Origin: Desmodesmus armatus
Lineage: Eukaryota > Chlorophyta > Chlorophyceae > Sphaeropleales > Scenedesmaceae
DNA length: 64,000 nt
Reading direction: 5' to 3'
NCBI GenBank assembly: GCA_007449985.2
Contig: VIIQ02000008.1
Span: 647,001 to 711,000 of the forward strand
The notes under the pieces are model-generated. The model was not told where the DNA came from. It did not search any database and was given only the letters and a program-made list of their open reading frames with translations. A program made the position numbers and the translations under genes. Of the stretch, positions 13,201 through 24,800 are shown one piece after another (the first letter of the stretch is position 1; the number at the start of each line of letters is the position of its first letter).

Positions 13201-16200
13201 TCTTCAGCTGGTTGGGTGTGCTGTGGGACCCATACGTGCGCTGCATGTTGTCTGTTCTGTTGTCAGTTCTGGGAACATCTATTCTGGGGAGTTGACAAAT
13301 TGGTTGTGATACTTGCAAGTTGGGCTATATTGCATGGTTGGGAGGTGAGGCAGCTGATGCTGATGCATGTGTGGTGCTGCTGTCTGTGCTGCTGTACAGG
13401 TGACATTCACCCGCACGCCCCCAGGTGGCTTTGTGGCTGGCGCCCCAGCATTCCAGGCCGTGGGTGATGTCTTCATCACCAACGCCTCTCCCCTCAATGC
13501 CCAGCTGAAGGAGGTGACAGTGGCCATCTCAAACCCCTTCGGCGGCACACCCTACAGGGTCGCAGCCACGTGCCCCATCCTCACAGTTGCAGCCGGCCAG
13601 ACCCTGCAGTGCCGCTACGTTGCCACCCCCTCCTTCAACCCTATCGGGGCACAGGTGGTAGCTATCGCGCACTACCTGAACCAGCGCAACGGCATCCCCA
13701 CAGGTGCCACCACTCCCTTCACCTCTGCGGCAGTGACCATGGCCGGAGGTATCTCCCCCAGGGAGCCTCAGCCAATGGCTCAGTCTGCGCCAGCACAGCA
13801 GGCCATGGCACAGCAGCCTGCCACCCCTGTGCCTCAGATGGTGGTCCCCACAGTCAGCAGGAGGCGGCTGCTGTCACCCGGTGTGAACGAAGCCCTCAGC
13901 AACATCGTGCGCCAGGTGTCGGTCACAACGACCAGCGGCCGCGGCGACAGCATACAGCAGCAGCCGCGCCGCGGCAGCGGCAGCAGCACAGTGGGCATCA
14001 GCAGCGGGGGGTCCACAAGGCGGGCCTCTGGTAACGGAGCGGGGCAGAAGATGATGAAGGATATCCTGAAGGGCATTGTGGCGGCCTTTGACGAGGCGCC
14101 CAGCAGCCACGCCACACACGAGAGTGAAGACACGGTGGAGACCCACATCAACATCAACGGCACCCAGCGCCTCAGCGTTGGCGGCAACAACCTCACCATC
14201 CCGCTGCTGATGCCGCACCTGCCCCACCCACACATGCCTGCGGTGCTCGTCAACCTCCTGAAGAACATCACCATCGACTCAGACCAGAACGGCAACAACA
14301 CACAGGACGCCCTGGAGCTCCTGGTGCACCTGCTGCCGACCCTGCCCAGCCTGGGGATCAATCTCGAGGGAGGCGACTGGGCCGACATCCTGACCATCAT
14401 GCGGGACATGCTGCCTGACGATGGCTTTGCCGGGCTGATTAAGAACCTTGGCCACATGCCAAACATCACGCTGCCAAAGCTCCCCCAGATGCCCAAGCTG
14501 CCGGATGTCAAGCTGCCCAACGTCAAGCTACCCTCTCTGCCCTCACTGCCCAAGGGCCCCACCATCACGTACAACACCACTGGCCCCATCGAGGACGACT
14601 ATCAGGAGAAGGTGATGGAGGGTGTGAGCAGGGTGCTGACGAGGATTACGAACTTCATTGAGCACAACAACAAGTCGACGATCACGGTGACGGCGAAGGC
14701 AATGACACCCGATAAGATGCTGGAGAGGGCGCTCGAGGCGCTGGCGCAGCACCAGCAGGCTTCGCCTCACAGCGGCGAAGCCAGTGAGGAGGATACCATC
14801 GAGATGGACCAACAGGAGGCGGGCACTATGATGGCAGAGCAAGGCCAGCCTGGTGACACTACTGTGAGCTCAGCAGCTGACATGCTGGCGTTGGAGCAGG
14901 CGCCAGCGGCACCGTTCCAGCTGCAGGGCCTGTCTGACGAGTGCGTGGACGTGCGGGACGCCTTTGCGGCCGGGAACGGCTACACGACCGGCATGGTGGT
15001 GTCTGGCGCGCTGCCTGGCGGGCGCATCTGCGACACGACCACCTTCACTTACACCGTACGGTACGGCCCCTACGCAGAGTGCTTTGACCGCAAGGCCGTG
15101 AACAAGGCATCCTTCACCACGGTGGACACCAACACCACAGGGGAGGCCAGCAGTACAGTGAATGTACAGGTGGCAGGCTGTGGCCCCGCTGTGACTGCCA
15201 GCATCAAGAGCTATGCTGTGTGGGCCAAGAAGGGCTACACCTGGACGGTGCAGAAGACAGCCAACCCCTCCAAGCTGGAGGTCAACCAGGGCACCCTAGG
15301 TTCAGTGGATTACACCGTGGCCTACACACGCAATGAGGTCCTGAACAACCCAAAGCTCTCCGCTACCGTACAGTTTGACAACCTCAACCTCAACGGCCCA
15401 GCCAACGTCAACACCTTTAGCTTCAAGGTCACCAGCAACTGCCCAGACGGCGTGCAGCACAGGACCGGGACCTTCAGCTGCCCTGGAAGCACCATTCCTG
15501 CAGGCGGGACCCCTCTGTCTTGTAAGTTCAAGGTGGACCTTCCTTGTTCGGCTCCTGGTGTGCTGCTGGCGAATGCTGTGGCTGAGGACAAGGCTGTGAG
15601 GAGTAACGCCTTCAACTTCCCTGCACCTGAGCCTGCGGAGCTGCCTGATGCCAGCGAGAGCGATGACCAGCTCAGCACTGGAGAGTGTGTCATGGTGAGT
15701 GCAACGCGGCAGCTGCTCTATCGTCATCATGTTGCATGTGAAAATGAACATGAACGTCATGCTGCTGAGCAGGTAGTGTCTTGGCCATATGATGCTACGC
15801 AGCAGAAGGGATTTGGGGAACTGAGTGCGGCACCACGTGCTGCAGGCCTGCACCTGACACGCCAGTGTTGCATAACCTGTTCTGCCGCTGCTGCTGCACA
15901 GGTGACTGATGAGTTCAAGCAAGGCCAGTGGCTGGTTACCGGCAATGTGAGCGACGTCGGCGCCCTGCCCTATGGGAAGCTGTGTGGCAGCAAGGTGTTC
16001 ACATACAGGGCCACCTTTGGACCCTTCAAGAACTGCGGCAAGAAGAAGGTACGGGAGTCGCCGAACGTTACTTTCCTTGCTGTACTGGATAAGGCTCGCA
16101 CTTCATCATCCTTATCAGAAGCGAGACAGCCTTTGAGTGTTGCATCCTTGGCCTGACCAGCCCCACGCCTGCCTCAGCTTGGCAGAAGCATTGTGCAATG

Positions 16201-17291
16201 CTGCCGCAGCACCCAATCTACGTACAACACAGAGACACGATGTGGCACCACAAAGCCTGCTTACGAATTGCTGAAACCCGCTGTGCTGACCCCCTCCTGC
16301 CACTGCTGCTGTGTTTGTGTGTGTTACAGGCCATCAACACAGCCTCACTGTCTGCAGGCACACCCGACAGCGTGATGCAGTCCCAGGTTTCACTGCCAAT
16401 CCAGGTGGTGGGCTGTGCAGTGTACACTCCAGCCAAGACATACCCTGTGTACCCCGGCTTGAACACCACCACCAATGCCACCAACGCAACAGTTGTGGCT
16501 GGTGCCGCTGCTGGTGGGGATCAGAAGATGATCAACATCATGCTGTCGCATCAGCGCCTGCAGCAGCAGCAGGCTGAGCAGCCGCCGCAGCAGCAGCACA
16601 CACCAGAGCAGCAGCTGCCTGCTGGTGGCCCCATGGGCGCCAACTGTGTGAGCCCCCTGCACTTCTGGAAGAACTGCATCCACAGGGAGCTTGAGCAGCA
16701 GAACGGCCGCTGTGCAGTGGTCAACAAGCTGCCTGCAGGCCCCCTGACGCCCTTCTTCCCTCAGCCAGGAGTCAAGAACAACAGGCACTACAAGGGAGTC
16801 ATGGGCAAGCCCACAAACACGGGCAACAGGCCTACCGACATGTGGTTCAAGGCTGCTCAGACCCTGGTGGCAACACAGTTGAATGAGCTGTCTGGTGTGG
16901 TGCTGCCTCAAACGGTGATGGATGCTGTGTCGCTGGTTGGCAGTGTGGTCGGCACTACCAGTGCAACACCCCCCACGATCAACATGCAGCTACCAGGCTT
17001 GGCCAACGCGATCAACCTGTTGGAAATGTTCAACTCTGGTCAGGTGGGTTGCGCTGCGCTCGTTGGGTCTTGATTGTCACTGCTGATTACTGAAGCATGC
17101 CTCGTTGGCTAGTGGGGAGCTGGCTGCACGACACATAGCGCTATGCTAGCATCACACATGCATTCACAGCTACGGTCCAACCTTTGACTGGATGACACTC
17201 AACGCACTTTGCATAGAGCTGACAGCTGTCATGTGCTCCTTGCTGCCTGCTGTCCTGGTGCTTGCTGCAGGCCGGTGTTGAGCCCTGTTGA
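10285..17291 (+). CDS. Large modular secreted protein with bacterial-surface-type repeats, nine exons, 1608 aa
   Basis: Exons: 10285-10336, 10618-11168, 11486-11686, 12011-12193, 12461-13123, 13400-15694, 15902-16048, 16330-17043, 17271-17291; all junctions are in phase. The start gives a clear signal peptide (MPRWQSPHLLLLFVTLL, then hydrophobic to about residue 27). Modules in order: an N-terminal region (to about 268); three modules opening with a Trp-x-x-x-x-Lys motif (VTWSLQVQKT near 270, KWTWDVTKEA near 477, YTWTVQKTAN near 1161), each followed by I-x-NP or TRT-like strands; a 500-residue linker with a KLP/LPN rod near 907-936; two VTD modules (ECVDVRDAF near 1064, VTDEFKQGQW at 1316) ending in VxGC; and a C-terminal domain (about 1467-1608: CVSPLHFWKN, HYKGVMGK, ATQLNELSG, NLLEMFNSGQAG). 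This order resembles bacterial surface proteins with TQGFWKNH-type domains. The role is probably extracellular matrix. If the last intron is not removed, the protein ends at 17073 instead. Confidence 0.7.
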
Positions 17292-18361
17292 GCGGCGAGG
17301 ATGGGTGTCAGTGGTGGGTGTTGGTGACACGCTGCAGCTGGGTTACTGCAGCAGCGTCTGGTGTATTGGTTGTTGATGGCAGTGGCATGGGCACCCCCAT
17401 GGAGACTTGGGACTGACTGCGGTGCCTCACAGGGGCTATCCGCACTGCATAGTGACAGTGACCCCAAACAAGATATGAATGTCGCACAATGCCAGCTTCA
17501 GAAGCAAGCATTGTGTGCTCAGAATGCATGTTGTGCATCCGTATGAACAGCTGGGTTGTTGGAGCCTAGGAACCAAGGTTGCTAGTGGATGAGGGTGATG
17601 AGTGTTTGGTTGAGAGACCCTCCCCTCATCCCATAGAGCTCTTCTGCTAGGTTGCTGCAACAGTGCACCCTGTGCTATGCAGCCATGACTATGTGTACAA
17701 AGTCTGACTTTTGTTTGTAGCGAGTGCTGCACTTTGGCTGCGCCCTTCTGCGCCTACTTGGCTGGGGCTGGGCAAAGGTGGTGCTCGGGCGGTAGTGGTG
17801 CCAACCAACTGCCGCGGTTTTGGGTATGCTGGTATGCTGAAATGCATAGGCTAGCACGATCTCGTAAGCATATGTTCCGTTTTGGATAGGTGTATGTAGG
17901 TTTCACCATAGTAGTGCTTCTGATGCCGCCAGGCTGTAGCCCAGTCAAATGCAGCTCATTGTAACACGGCTCCAGTCCCTTATGCTGGCTTCTAGCGTTG
18001 ATCTTGTATTGTCTGAACGCTTCTGCCCCAGTCGTCTCTGCCTTTGAGCATGCAATCCTCTGATAGTGCAGACACTTGCATTGATTTCAAGAGATCTGTC
18101 TCAGAGAGCCAAGCTTCTTGCATCTCCCACTGACCTGTTCACTTTGTTCAGCACTGAAAAAACCTCGATACGTTGTCGATACCTTGCAGAAAGTCTTCTC
18201 TCACGCTTTTTGTCACAGCAAGCAGAACAGCAGATCACCTTGAAAGGCATCCACCCATAGCAGGGGCTCATGTAGCCTCGTTGACCAAAGTGCCAGGCTA
18301 GGTTAGCGAAATTCCGCAGCAACAGTTTGACGGATGCCAAGATGCTGAATCAACAGCAAGC
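17292..18361. other. 3' UTR and upstream region
   Basis: No exon is supported here. A TGTAA signal occurs at 17960-17964, which would give a long (~670 nt) 3' UTR. The remaining ~400 bp up to 18362 is the presumed promoter of the Rab-GAP gene. Confidence 0.45.
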
Positions 18362-21195
18362 ATGGCAAAACCAAAGCACAGACGCAAGGCACGGTCCACT
18401 GTGCTGCAAACAGCAGCTGCAGCAGCAAAGGAACGGGATCAGGACACAGCACGGCTGATCAACCAGGCGTTGGAGGGCGGCAATGTGGTGAGTGCAGCAG
18501 CTGAAGCCGCTGCCCACCTTGGTTAACACATGCTGATGCCGATGAGTCAGTGCGTGTGGTTGCATCACACCATGTCTCCGCCAGACATGTTGTTGTCGCG
18601 TGCAGCACAAGCAGTAGTTCTTAGTGTTGCCTGTCTGTGATTCTGCACCTGTAGGACCTGGCACGCCTACGCCAGCTGGCAGCTGTCAGAGGTCTTGTGA
18701 GCACAGAGCTGCGTGCACGGCTGTGGCCAGTCCTGGTGGGCGGCGATGTTGCGCATGCATATGCACTGCCCCAGTCCGCCCCTGCCAGTCCTGCACGTGC
18801 CAGCCGGCACAGCACTGAAGGCAGGGCGAGCCCCGTCAGCAGCACTGCAGCTGCAGCACCACCATCACCATCACAAGGTCACAGCAGCTCCTTGGGTCCT
18901 GACTACGAGCAGTGGGCAGCAGGAGAGCACAAGGACAGGGGCACGGTGCGCCGGCTAGCTGGCTGCAGCATTAAGCGCTTTTTTTTGTAACTGCAGGTGC
19001 TGCAGCGTCAATAGCCGCGTTTCAGTCATCATCAGGCTGCACATTGACACGTAGGCTTCAAAGCAGATGCTGTGTCCCTGTCGTTGCTGTGGGCTGTGTT
19101 TGAATTTGACAGAGTGGTGGGAGGGCTGCTTGTACGTCATGTTGTAGATGGGGCTCTGACGCGCGCCATGCTGGTGATGCCGCTGCTGCACAGGTGCGGG
19201 TCGATGTGGAGCGCTCCCTGTACTCCTTTGCTGGGTTCTTGGGCGACGAGGAGCGGGCTGCACGACGACAGGAGCTGGAGAGAATGCTGAACGCTGTTGT
19301 GGTCAAGCATGAAGGCAAGTGTGCTTGCAAAGCTTGCCTCCAAGGTTGTTGAACCCTGCAGGATGGCGGCCCAGAGTGCATCTGCTGTTGTCTGGGTTAT
19401 ACAGAAGGCCGTCGGATACTCCGTCAGCACCTAGGTCTGCACTGCTGGGTCCGCCTGGTGACCCGTCGTGCAGGCATGGACATGCAGTAGGGGAACAGGG
19501 TCATGCAGGCCTTCTGGCTACATCATCAGCTCCCAAACTCCTGACTGCATGTTGACTCGTCGTCTTCGCATGCGCTTGTTGTTTTGACGCGCAGGCAATG
19601 TACACTACTACCAAGGCCTCCATGATGTTGCGTCGGTGCTGCTGCTGGTTGCTGGAGAGCCTGCCGCCTTCGAGATGCTGTGCCAGCTGTCGACCGGCCA
19701 CCTGCGGGATGCGACACGCTCCTCCCTGGACCCTGTGATAGAGCTTCTGGGGCTCATGGGGCCCATAGTGGCAGCAGCTGATGAGGAGCTGGCCAACTTC
19801 CTCAGCAAGCAGGGCCTGCCGCCCTTCTATGCACTCAGCTGGTTCATCACCTGGTTCAGCCACGACCTGTCAGACTTTGGGGAGGTTAGTGGGCGCCCAG
19901 TGACGCCAAGTGCTGATGCAGTCCGAAAAAGTGCTGGTTGCTGTTGTCTGGTAATTGTTTTATGCAGGAGGCACGATACAGGCATGGCCTCCGTCCGTGC
20001 TGCCACTGGGCAGTGCAGCTATGATGTTATGCAGACAGATCCACACAAACCAAGCTGAGCAGCGGTGGATGCAGGAAATGCCGTGCATGGTCGTGAGCTG
20101 AGTGTGGTCCTGCAGTGGCAATGAAGGCCCTCGTGGTGGGGCTTGTCTCATGTTGCAACTTGTCACGAGCCTGTTTGCTGTCTCATGTGCAGGTGTGCCG
20201 GCTGTTTGACCTATTCCTGGCTACACACCCGCTCATGCCCCTGTACGTGGGCGCAGCAGCCATGCACAGCCAGCGCCAGCAGCTGCTGGCAGCAGAGGAG
20301 ATGCCCATCCTGCACAGCAAGCTGGTCAACCTGTCAATCACCAAGATGGCTACAGCAGACCAGCTTGCGATTCAGGTGTGTAGCGGCAGTGGTTTGGGAC
20401 GCATGCATGGTCCTGCTGCGCATGTGCCGAGTTGTGCAGAGCAGGACACGGCTTCTGCTGGCATGCTTGGAAGCATGAGGGGTCAGTGTGCATGCCATAA
20501 GGGGTGCACTGCAGCAGGCAGCCAGCAACAGTGTCTGTCACTGCCTGCCTGCGTGCATGCATGCATGCATGCTGAAGTTGCAAGCACCGCCCAGCACCTT
20601 CTGCTGTATGCTGCACATGGGCATGTGTGCGCGCCAACGCTGTGGGTCTGCAGGCAATAAAGCTGTACAAGCGGGCAACCCCAGAGTCCATCATCTCGTC
20701 CCGGCAGCTGCTGCTGCAGCAGTGCATCACACCACGCGTAGAGCTCAGTGCTGGGGTGTGGCACTATCCGGAGCCCCAGACCCTGGGGCCTGGCTTGTGG
20801 AGCCAGCGGCGCTTCATGGCGCTCATGCAGCAGCTGACCAGGCTGCCCCTGCCAGGTACGGCCAGCTTGGTGTTGGGGTGCGCGCGGCTGGGGCTGCAAG
20901 CATGCTATGCAGACAGCAGACATGCTATGAACAGCAACGTTGGTGTAGGAGACGTGATGCACGCAATTTGTGTGTGGGCAGACCAATAAGTATTGCTAAT
21001 GACAGCGGTGTGATGATGGTGCGGGCTCGTCGTCGTGCTGCCGCATGTGTTGCAGGTACGCCAGCGCAGCGCAAGCGCCTGGTGTGGGCATCGCTGACTG
21101 GCGTGGTCGGCAGCGTGTACGTGGTGGGCTTGTGCATCCTCATGGCCAAGAACGGCCCCAGCATTTCTCCCTTTACATTGCTCAGCAAGCTGTAA
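18362..21195 (+). CDS. TBC1D20-type Rab GTPase-activating protein, seven exons, 450 aa
   Basis: Exons: 18362-18487, 18655-18945, 19194-19314, 19595-19884, 20193-20375, 20654-20855, 21056-21195. All phases agree. Intron 3 (19315-19594) has a GC donor (GAAG/GCAAGT) instead of GT. The protein follows TBC1D20 along its length: LRARLWPVLVGG, then VDVERSL with the presumed Arg finger at residue 146, NVHYYQGLHDV with the Gln finger at 186, FYALSWFITWFSHDLSDF, and VCRLFDLFLATHPLMPLYV. A C-terminal membrane anchor follows (ASLTGVVGSVYVVGLCILM). Family members are ER-anchored GAPs for Rab1. The catalytic Arg and Gln are both present, so the protein is probably active. A Ser/Ala/Pro-rich insertion (about residues 80-125) separates the first TBC segment from the Arg finger segment. 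The ATG at 18362 is followed by a basic segment and an Ala-rich helix. Confidence 0.88.
19315..19594 (+). other. GC-AG intron in the Rab-GAP gene
   Basis: The donor reads AAG/GCAAGT, the textbook consensus for rare GC-AG introns, and the acceptor is gcgcag. Only this junction keeps the frame that runs from the Arg-finger exon into NVHYYQG. Confidence 0.75.
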
Positions 21196-21899
21196 CATAT
21201 CCATTGTTGAGAACTGTGTGATCCTCCAAGCGATGTTTGCAACCATGGAATGTTGGTTCCAAGGATGGACAGTTGATGCAGACGATAAGTGGTGAGCAGT
21301 CCTGCGGCACGCAGGTTTGGGTAGGCAGCTGGCAGGGATGCTGCGCTGGTCAGGCCTTGTGTGAGACATTGAAGGCTATGCAAGAAGGGATGGGGTGCCA
21401 GGCACCTGTACTTCAGGCTCAACAGTCAGCAAATGGGATCAGGTGCCCTGCTTCACAATAGGACTGCTGTAACCAGGGTAGACAGGACTCTGCAGTGATG
21501 CAGCTGGGACCCCAGCTGGGGTCCCAGCCCCTTGGGCAGTGCAGAGCGTGCTGAAGTCACAGAGATCATGGTGATAGGTTCTTGTCACACCTGACACGGG
21601 ATAATAACGTTTCTCATTCCAGCTCACTCAGACCTGAAACCTGGACTTTGACCAGCAGAACAAGACGTAAGGAGTCGAGCCACTTGGGGCCAACAGAAGC
21701 CCGTATTTTTGCCGACAGACCAACGTCACGTTATTTACCATCCTGAACCTGCCTCTGCGCCTGCACCTTGTGCGAAACTTTGACTGGCCACGACTCCCAG
21801 AGTTGCCTGACTGCAATCTGTGCTTGAATAGATCACTGTTAAGGTCTTTATTCATCTTGCAGCCGAACACGTGCGTTTGCAGCGAACAGCACAGGCAAC
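21196..21899. other. Rab-GAP 3' UTR and promoter of the prominin-like gene
   Basis: TGTAA overlaps the Rab-GAP stop codon (21191-21195) and recurs at 21469-21473. The second is the more plausible polyadenylation signal. A short inverted repeat (agctgggaccccagctggggtcccagc) lies at about 21502-21528. No exon is seen. Confidence 0.45.
21469..21473 (+). terminator. TGTAA polyadenylation signal (Rab-GAP gene)
   Basis: TGTAA, 274 nt downstream of the stop at 21195. Confidence 0.45.
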
Positions 21900-24800
21900 A
21901 TGGGCAGCAGCAGGCAGCTTGCTGCCTGTGCAGCAACACTCCTTGTAGCATCCCTCATACTCCTGCCAACGTTGGCAAGTGATGAGGTGGTGGATGTCTG
22001 CCCCGCAAACAGCGTCCACAAGGTAACTTGCTGTGGTGGGCTGAAGCACAGCAGCTGCTCAGCTGATATCAGCACAATTATCCTGCCATGGCGTGCATGC
22101 TGCTGAGACTGGCTTTTACAGTTGTCTTCTTTCTCACTTGCATGAATCTGCTATGCTGCCGATGCAGTCACTCCCTTTCCTGAAAGCCATCAAGCCTGGA
22201 GCACTAGGAGCTCTGCTGGGCAGCGGCTTGTCCATCGACATGACAAAAGTCGTAGATTTTGCCAAGACCACACTGCTGCCCACCATGTAAGTGAGGAGCA
22301 CGAATACAGCACTCTCCTGCTGCACAGTCAGACAGGAGCAAAGTTGCACATGATTTCCTGCAAGTGTGGTCCCATAACTGGTAACTGGCACAGGCTTTCT
22401 AGTGTCCTAGGTCACTGGTCGCCTGGTGGTGTATTGCTTGTCTTGCACCAGGGTCGATTTGCTGCTGGCAGCTTGCTGCTTGGGCAATGAACCTGGCCGG
22501 AAACACATGTAATGATGATGATGATGATGATGATGATGTGGTCCCATGCCATGCCATGCCAGCACACTGCAGCATGGTGCTGGCATGCACCACAAAGCCT
22601 CCCTGACCCTCTGATGCTGTTTTATCTGTGCTGTAGGATTGCCAATGTGTTTTTCTTTGCGCTGGCGATCCTGTTGCTGTTCATCTTCATCCTGTGGTGC
22701 GTGCTGTGTGCTGAGCAGCAGATCCTTTCTGACATCACATGGACTGTTTCCTCAGCAGCTGCATCAACCAGTGCTTGAATGCCTGTCATCATGCATGCAC
22801 ACAGTCTGGATCGGTCCTGCACGCAACTCTGAAGCAGTATCCAACAAAGCTTTGCCAACCCACCACTTGCATTTGTGCAGGCGCCTCCTGCGCTGGTGCT
22901 GCGTGGTGTGCTGCTGTCGTGGCAGCTGTGACCTGAAGCGGTCCAAGCACGACCCTGGGGAGATTCTATTCGGCAAGCGCATGAAGATCAACAAGGTGCC
23001 CACAAAGCAGACACTGTCTATGATAGAGCAACTCACATGCACTCCTCATGCTACACACCAGCGCCCCAGTCTTCACTTGCCAGTTGTGCCATAATTGTGC
23101 ATGCCTGCTGTGTCAGACGACATGCCGCATTGTCCTGCCTGAAGATTTGAAACATGCAACCAGGTTGTCAACCGTGCCTTCGTGCGTCGTCACTGACAGT
23201 AACATCGACTGACCTGCAGCTGTGGTCTGCCTTGTGCAGGGCTTCATGTACCTCTTTGGCCTCGTGGCTGTGGCCTTTGCAATCTATGGCCTGGCAACTG
23301 TTGACAAGAACGTGACAGATGGTGCCTTCAACGTGCTGACTGTCATCAGCAACTATGTCAGCGGTGTCTTTGACATCCTGGACAACCTGATCAACACCAT
23401 CAAGGGCACCACCGCCATGTGAGTGGCCGGCTGCAACTGCATGATGCCTTGCATGCATGCTGCCACCCAGACATCACCGTGCTGCCACCTCAAGTGCCAA
23501 GCTCAAGGCTGAATTGTGCAACTCCTGCAGAATTGATGACTTCCAAGCCATCGTCACAGTAGACATTGAAGTGGATGCCATCATAGGCAACCTGACGGTA
23601 AGTACTGTGCAGCTGCATGCCTTCAGTGCATTTGCACCAGTTGCTTTTAGGTGCATCCCTGCTTGCAGCCAGCTACGCTGTCAGCACGGTAGTTGCAGGA
23701 TGGTACAACATGATGATTCACCAACACCAAAATGTGGCGGCGGCCCATTGGTCATATGGGCTGCTCATTGCATCGCTCCAAAACAATGCACTAAACATTG
23801 TTAACGCGCAGGCTGTTGGAGTATTCTTGGATGTAGCCCCCAGCCCAGCCGATTTGTTGGCCAATGTCACAGCCGTCAACAGCAAAGTCAACAACGAGCT
23901 CAAGCCAGCCTTGACCAGCCTGTCGACGGGTCTGACCACATTTGCAGACAACACAACAGCTCCTGTATGGTAAGCACCGGCACACCACAAACAGTGTAAG
24001 CTGGCAGTGCTGCCTGTTGTAGTTCTATTGGTTAGCTTCATGGAATTGGAAGCATGTAGGTTTGCTTTGGTGCTTACTGGCTACACTCTGCCCGCTTCTT
24101 GTGCAGGGATGGCAGGTTCCTCGTCATCGCAGGAGGCAATGTCAAGATTCAATCAATGCAGGGGCGGGTCGATGATGCATTGAACAAGCTGAACGCTGTG
24201 GATCCTACCACCACCGCCACATATGCTACGTAAGCTTTATTCATTCGCTTGCAATGGCTAGTGATGTGTACATGGGCTTAAAGTGGCATGCACAGTGTGG
24301 TTTTGGAATAGTTACCCCACCTCATTCAACTGTTCACAAATTGCCAGATGTTGCTCACCAGGAAGCGTGTGGCACTCTTGCTATGCAGACTTGGTGTTGG
24401 TGGCCAGGCAGATGTGGTTAACTTGTTGACCAGCCTCACAAGTATGTATGATGACATGAAGCCTGCGCCAGCTGGCAATGACTGGGTCCAGCAGCTGGAT
24501 GATCTCACACAAGCGCTCACCTATGCCGTCGGCACAGAGAATCCGTTTGCAAGTGAGTGACTTTGGGAAAAGGGTTACTCAAGATAGTGTAGGTGCTTAC
24601 CCACTTTGATGCTTGCTTGCTCGTACCATCCTGGGTTCGCTACCGTGTGGTGTTGAATGTGCTGTCACAATCAAACACTTGTGATGCCTTGCAGACTTGA
24701 AGCAGCGAGCAATCTTGGTGAAGAGTCTTTCAGAAGACATTACTGGTGCAAGGGTCCCGGGTCTGGCTGCTGCCATCAGGTCCTTCGAGACAGAGGTGAG

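Noticed and set aside
13834..14589. 251-codon open frame on the minus strand
   Set aside because: It lies antisense to exon 6 of the modular surface protein, whose + frame has a signal peptide, domains and consistent splicing; the minus frame is a GC-rich shadow.
20551..20572. GCAT dinucleotide-like microsatellite in a Rab-GAP intron
   Set aside because: It is a simple (GCAT)n repeat with no sign of function.
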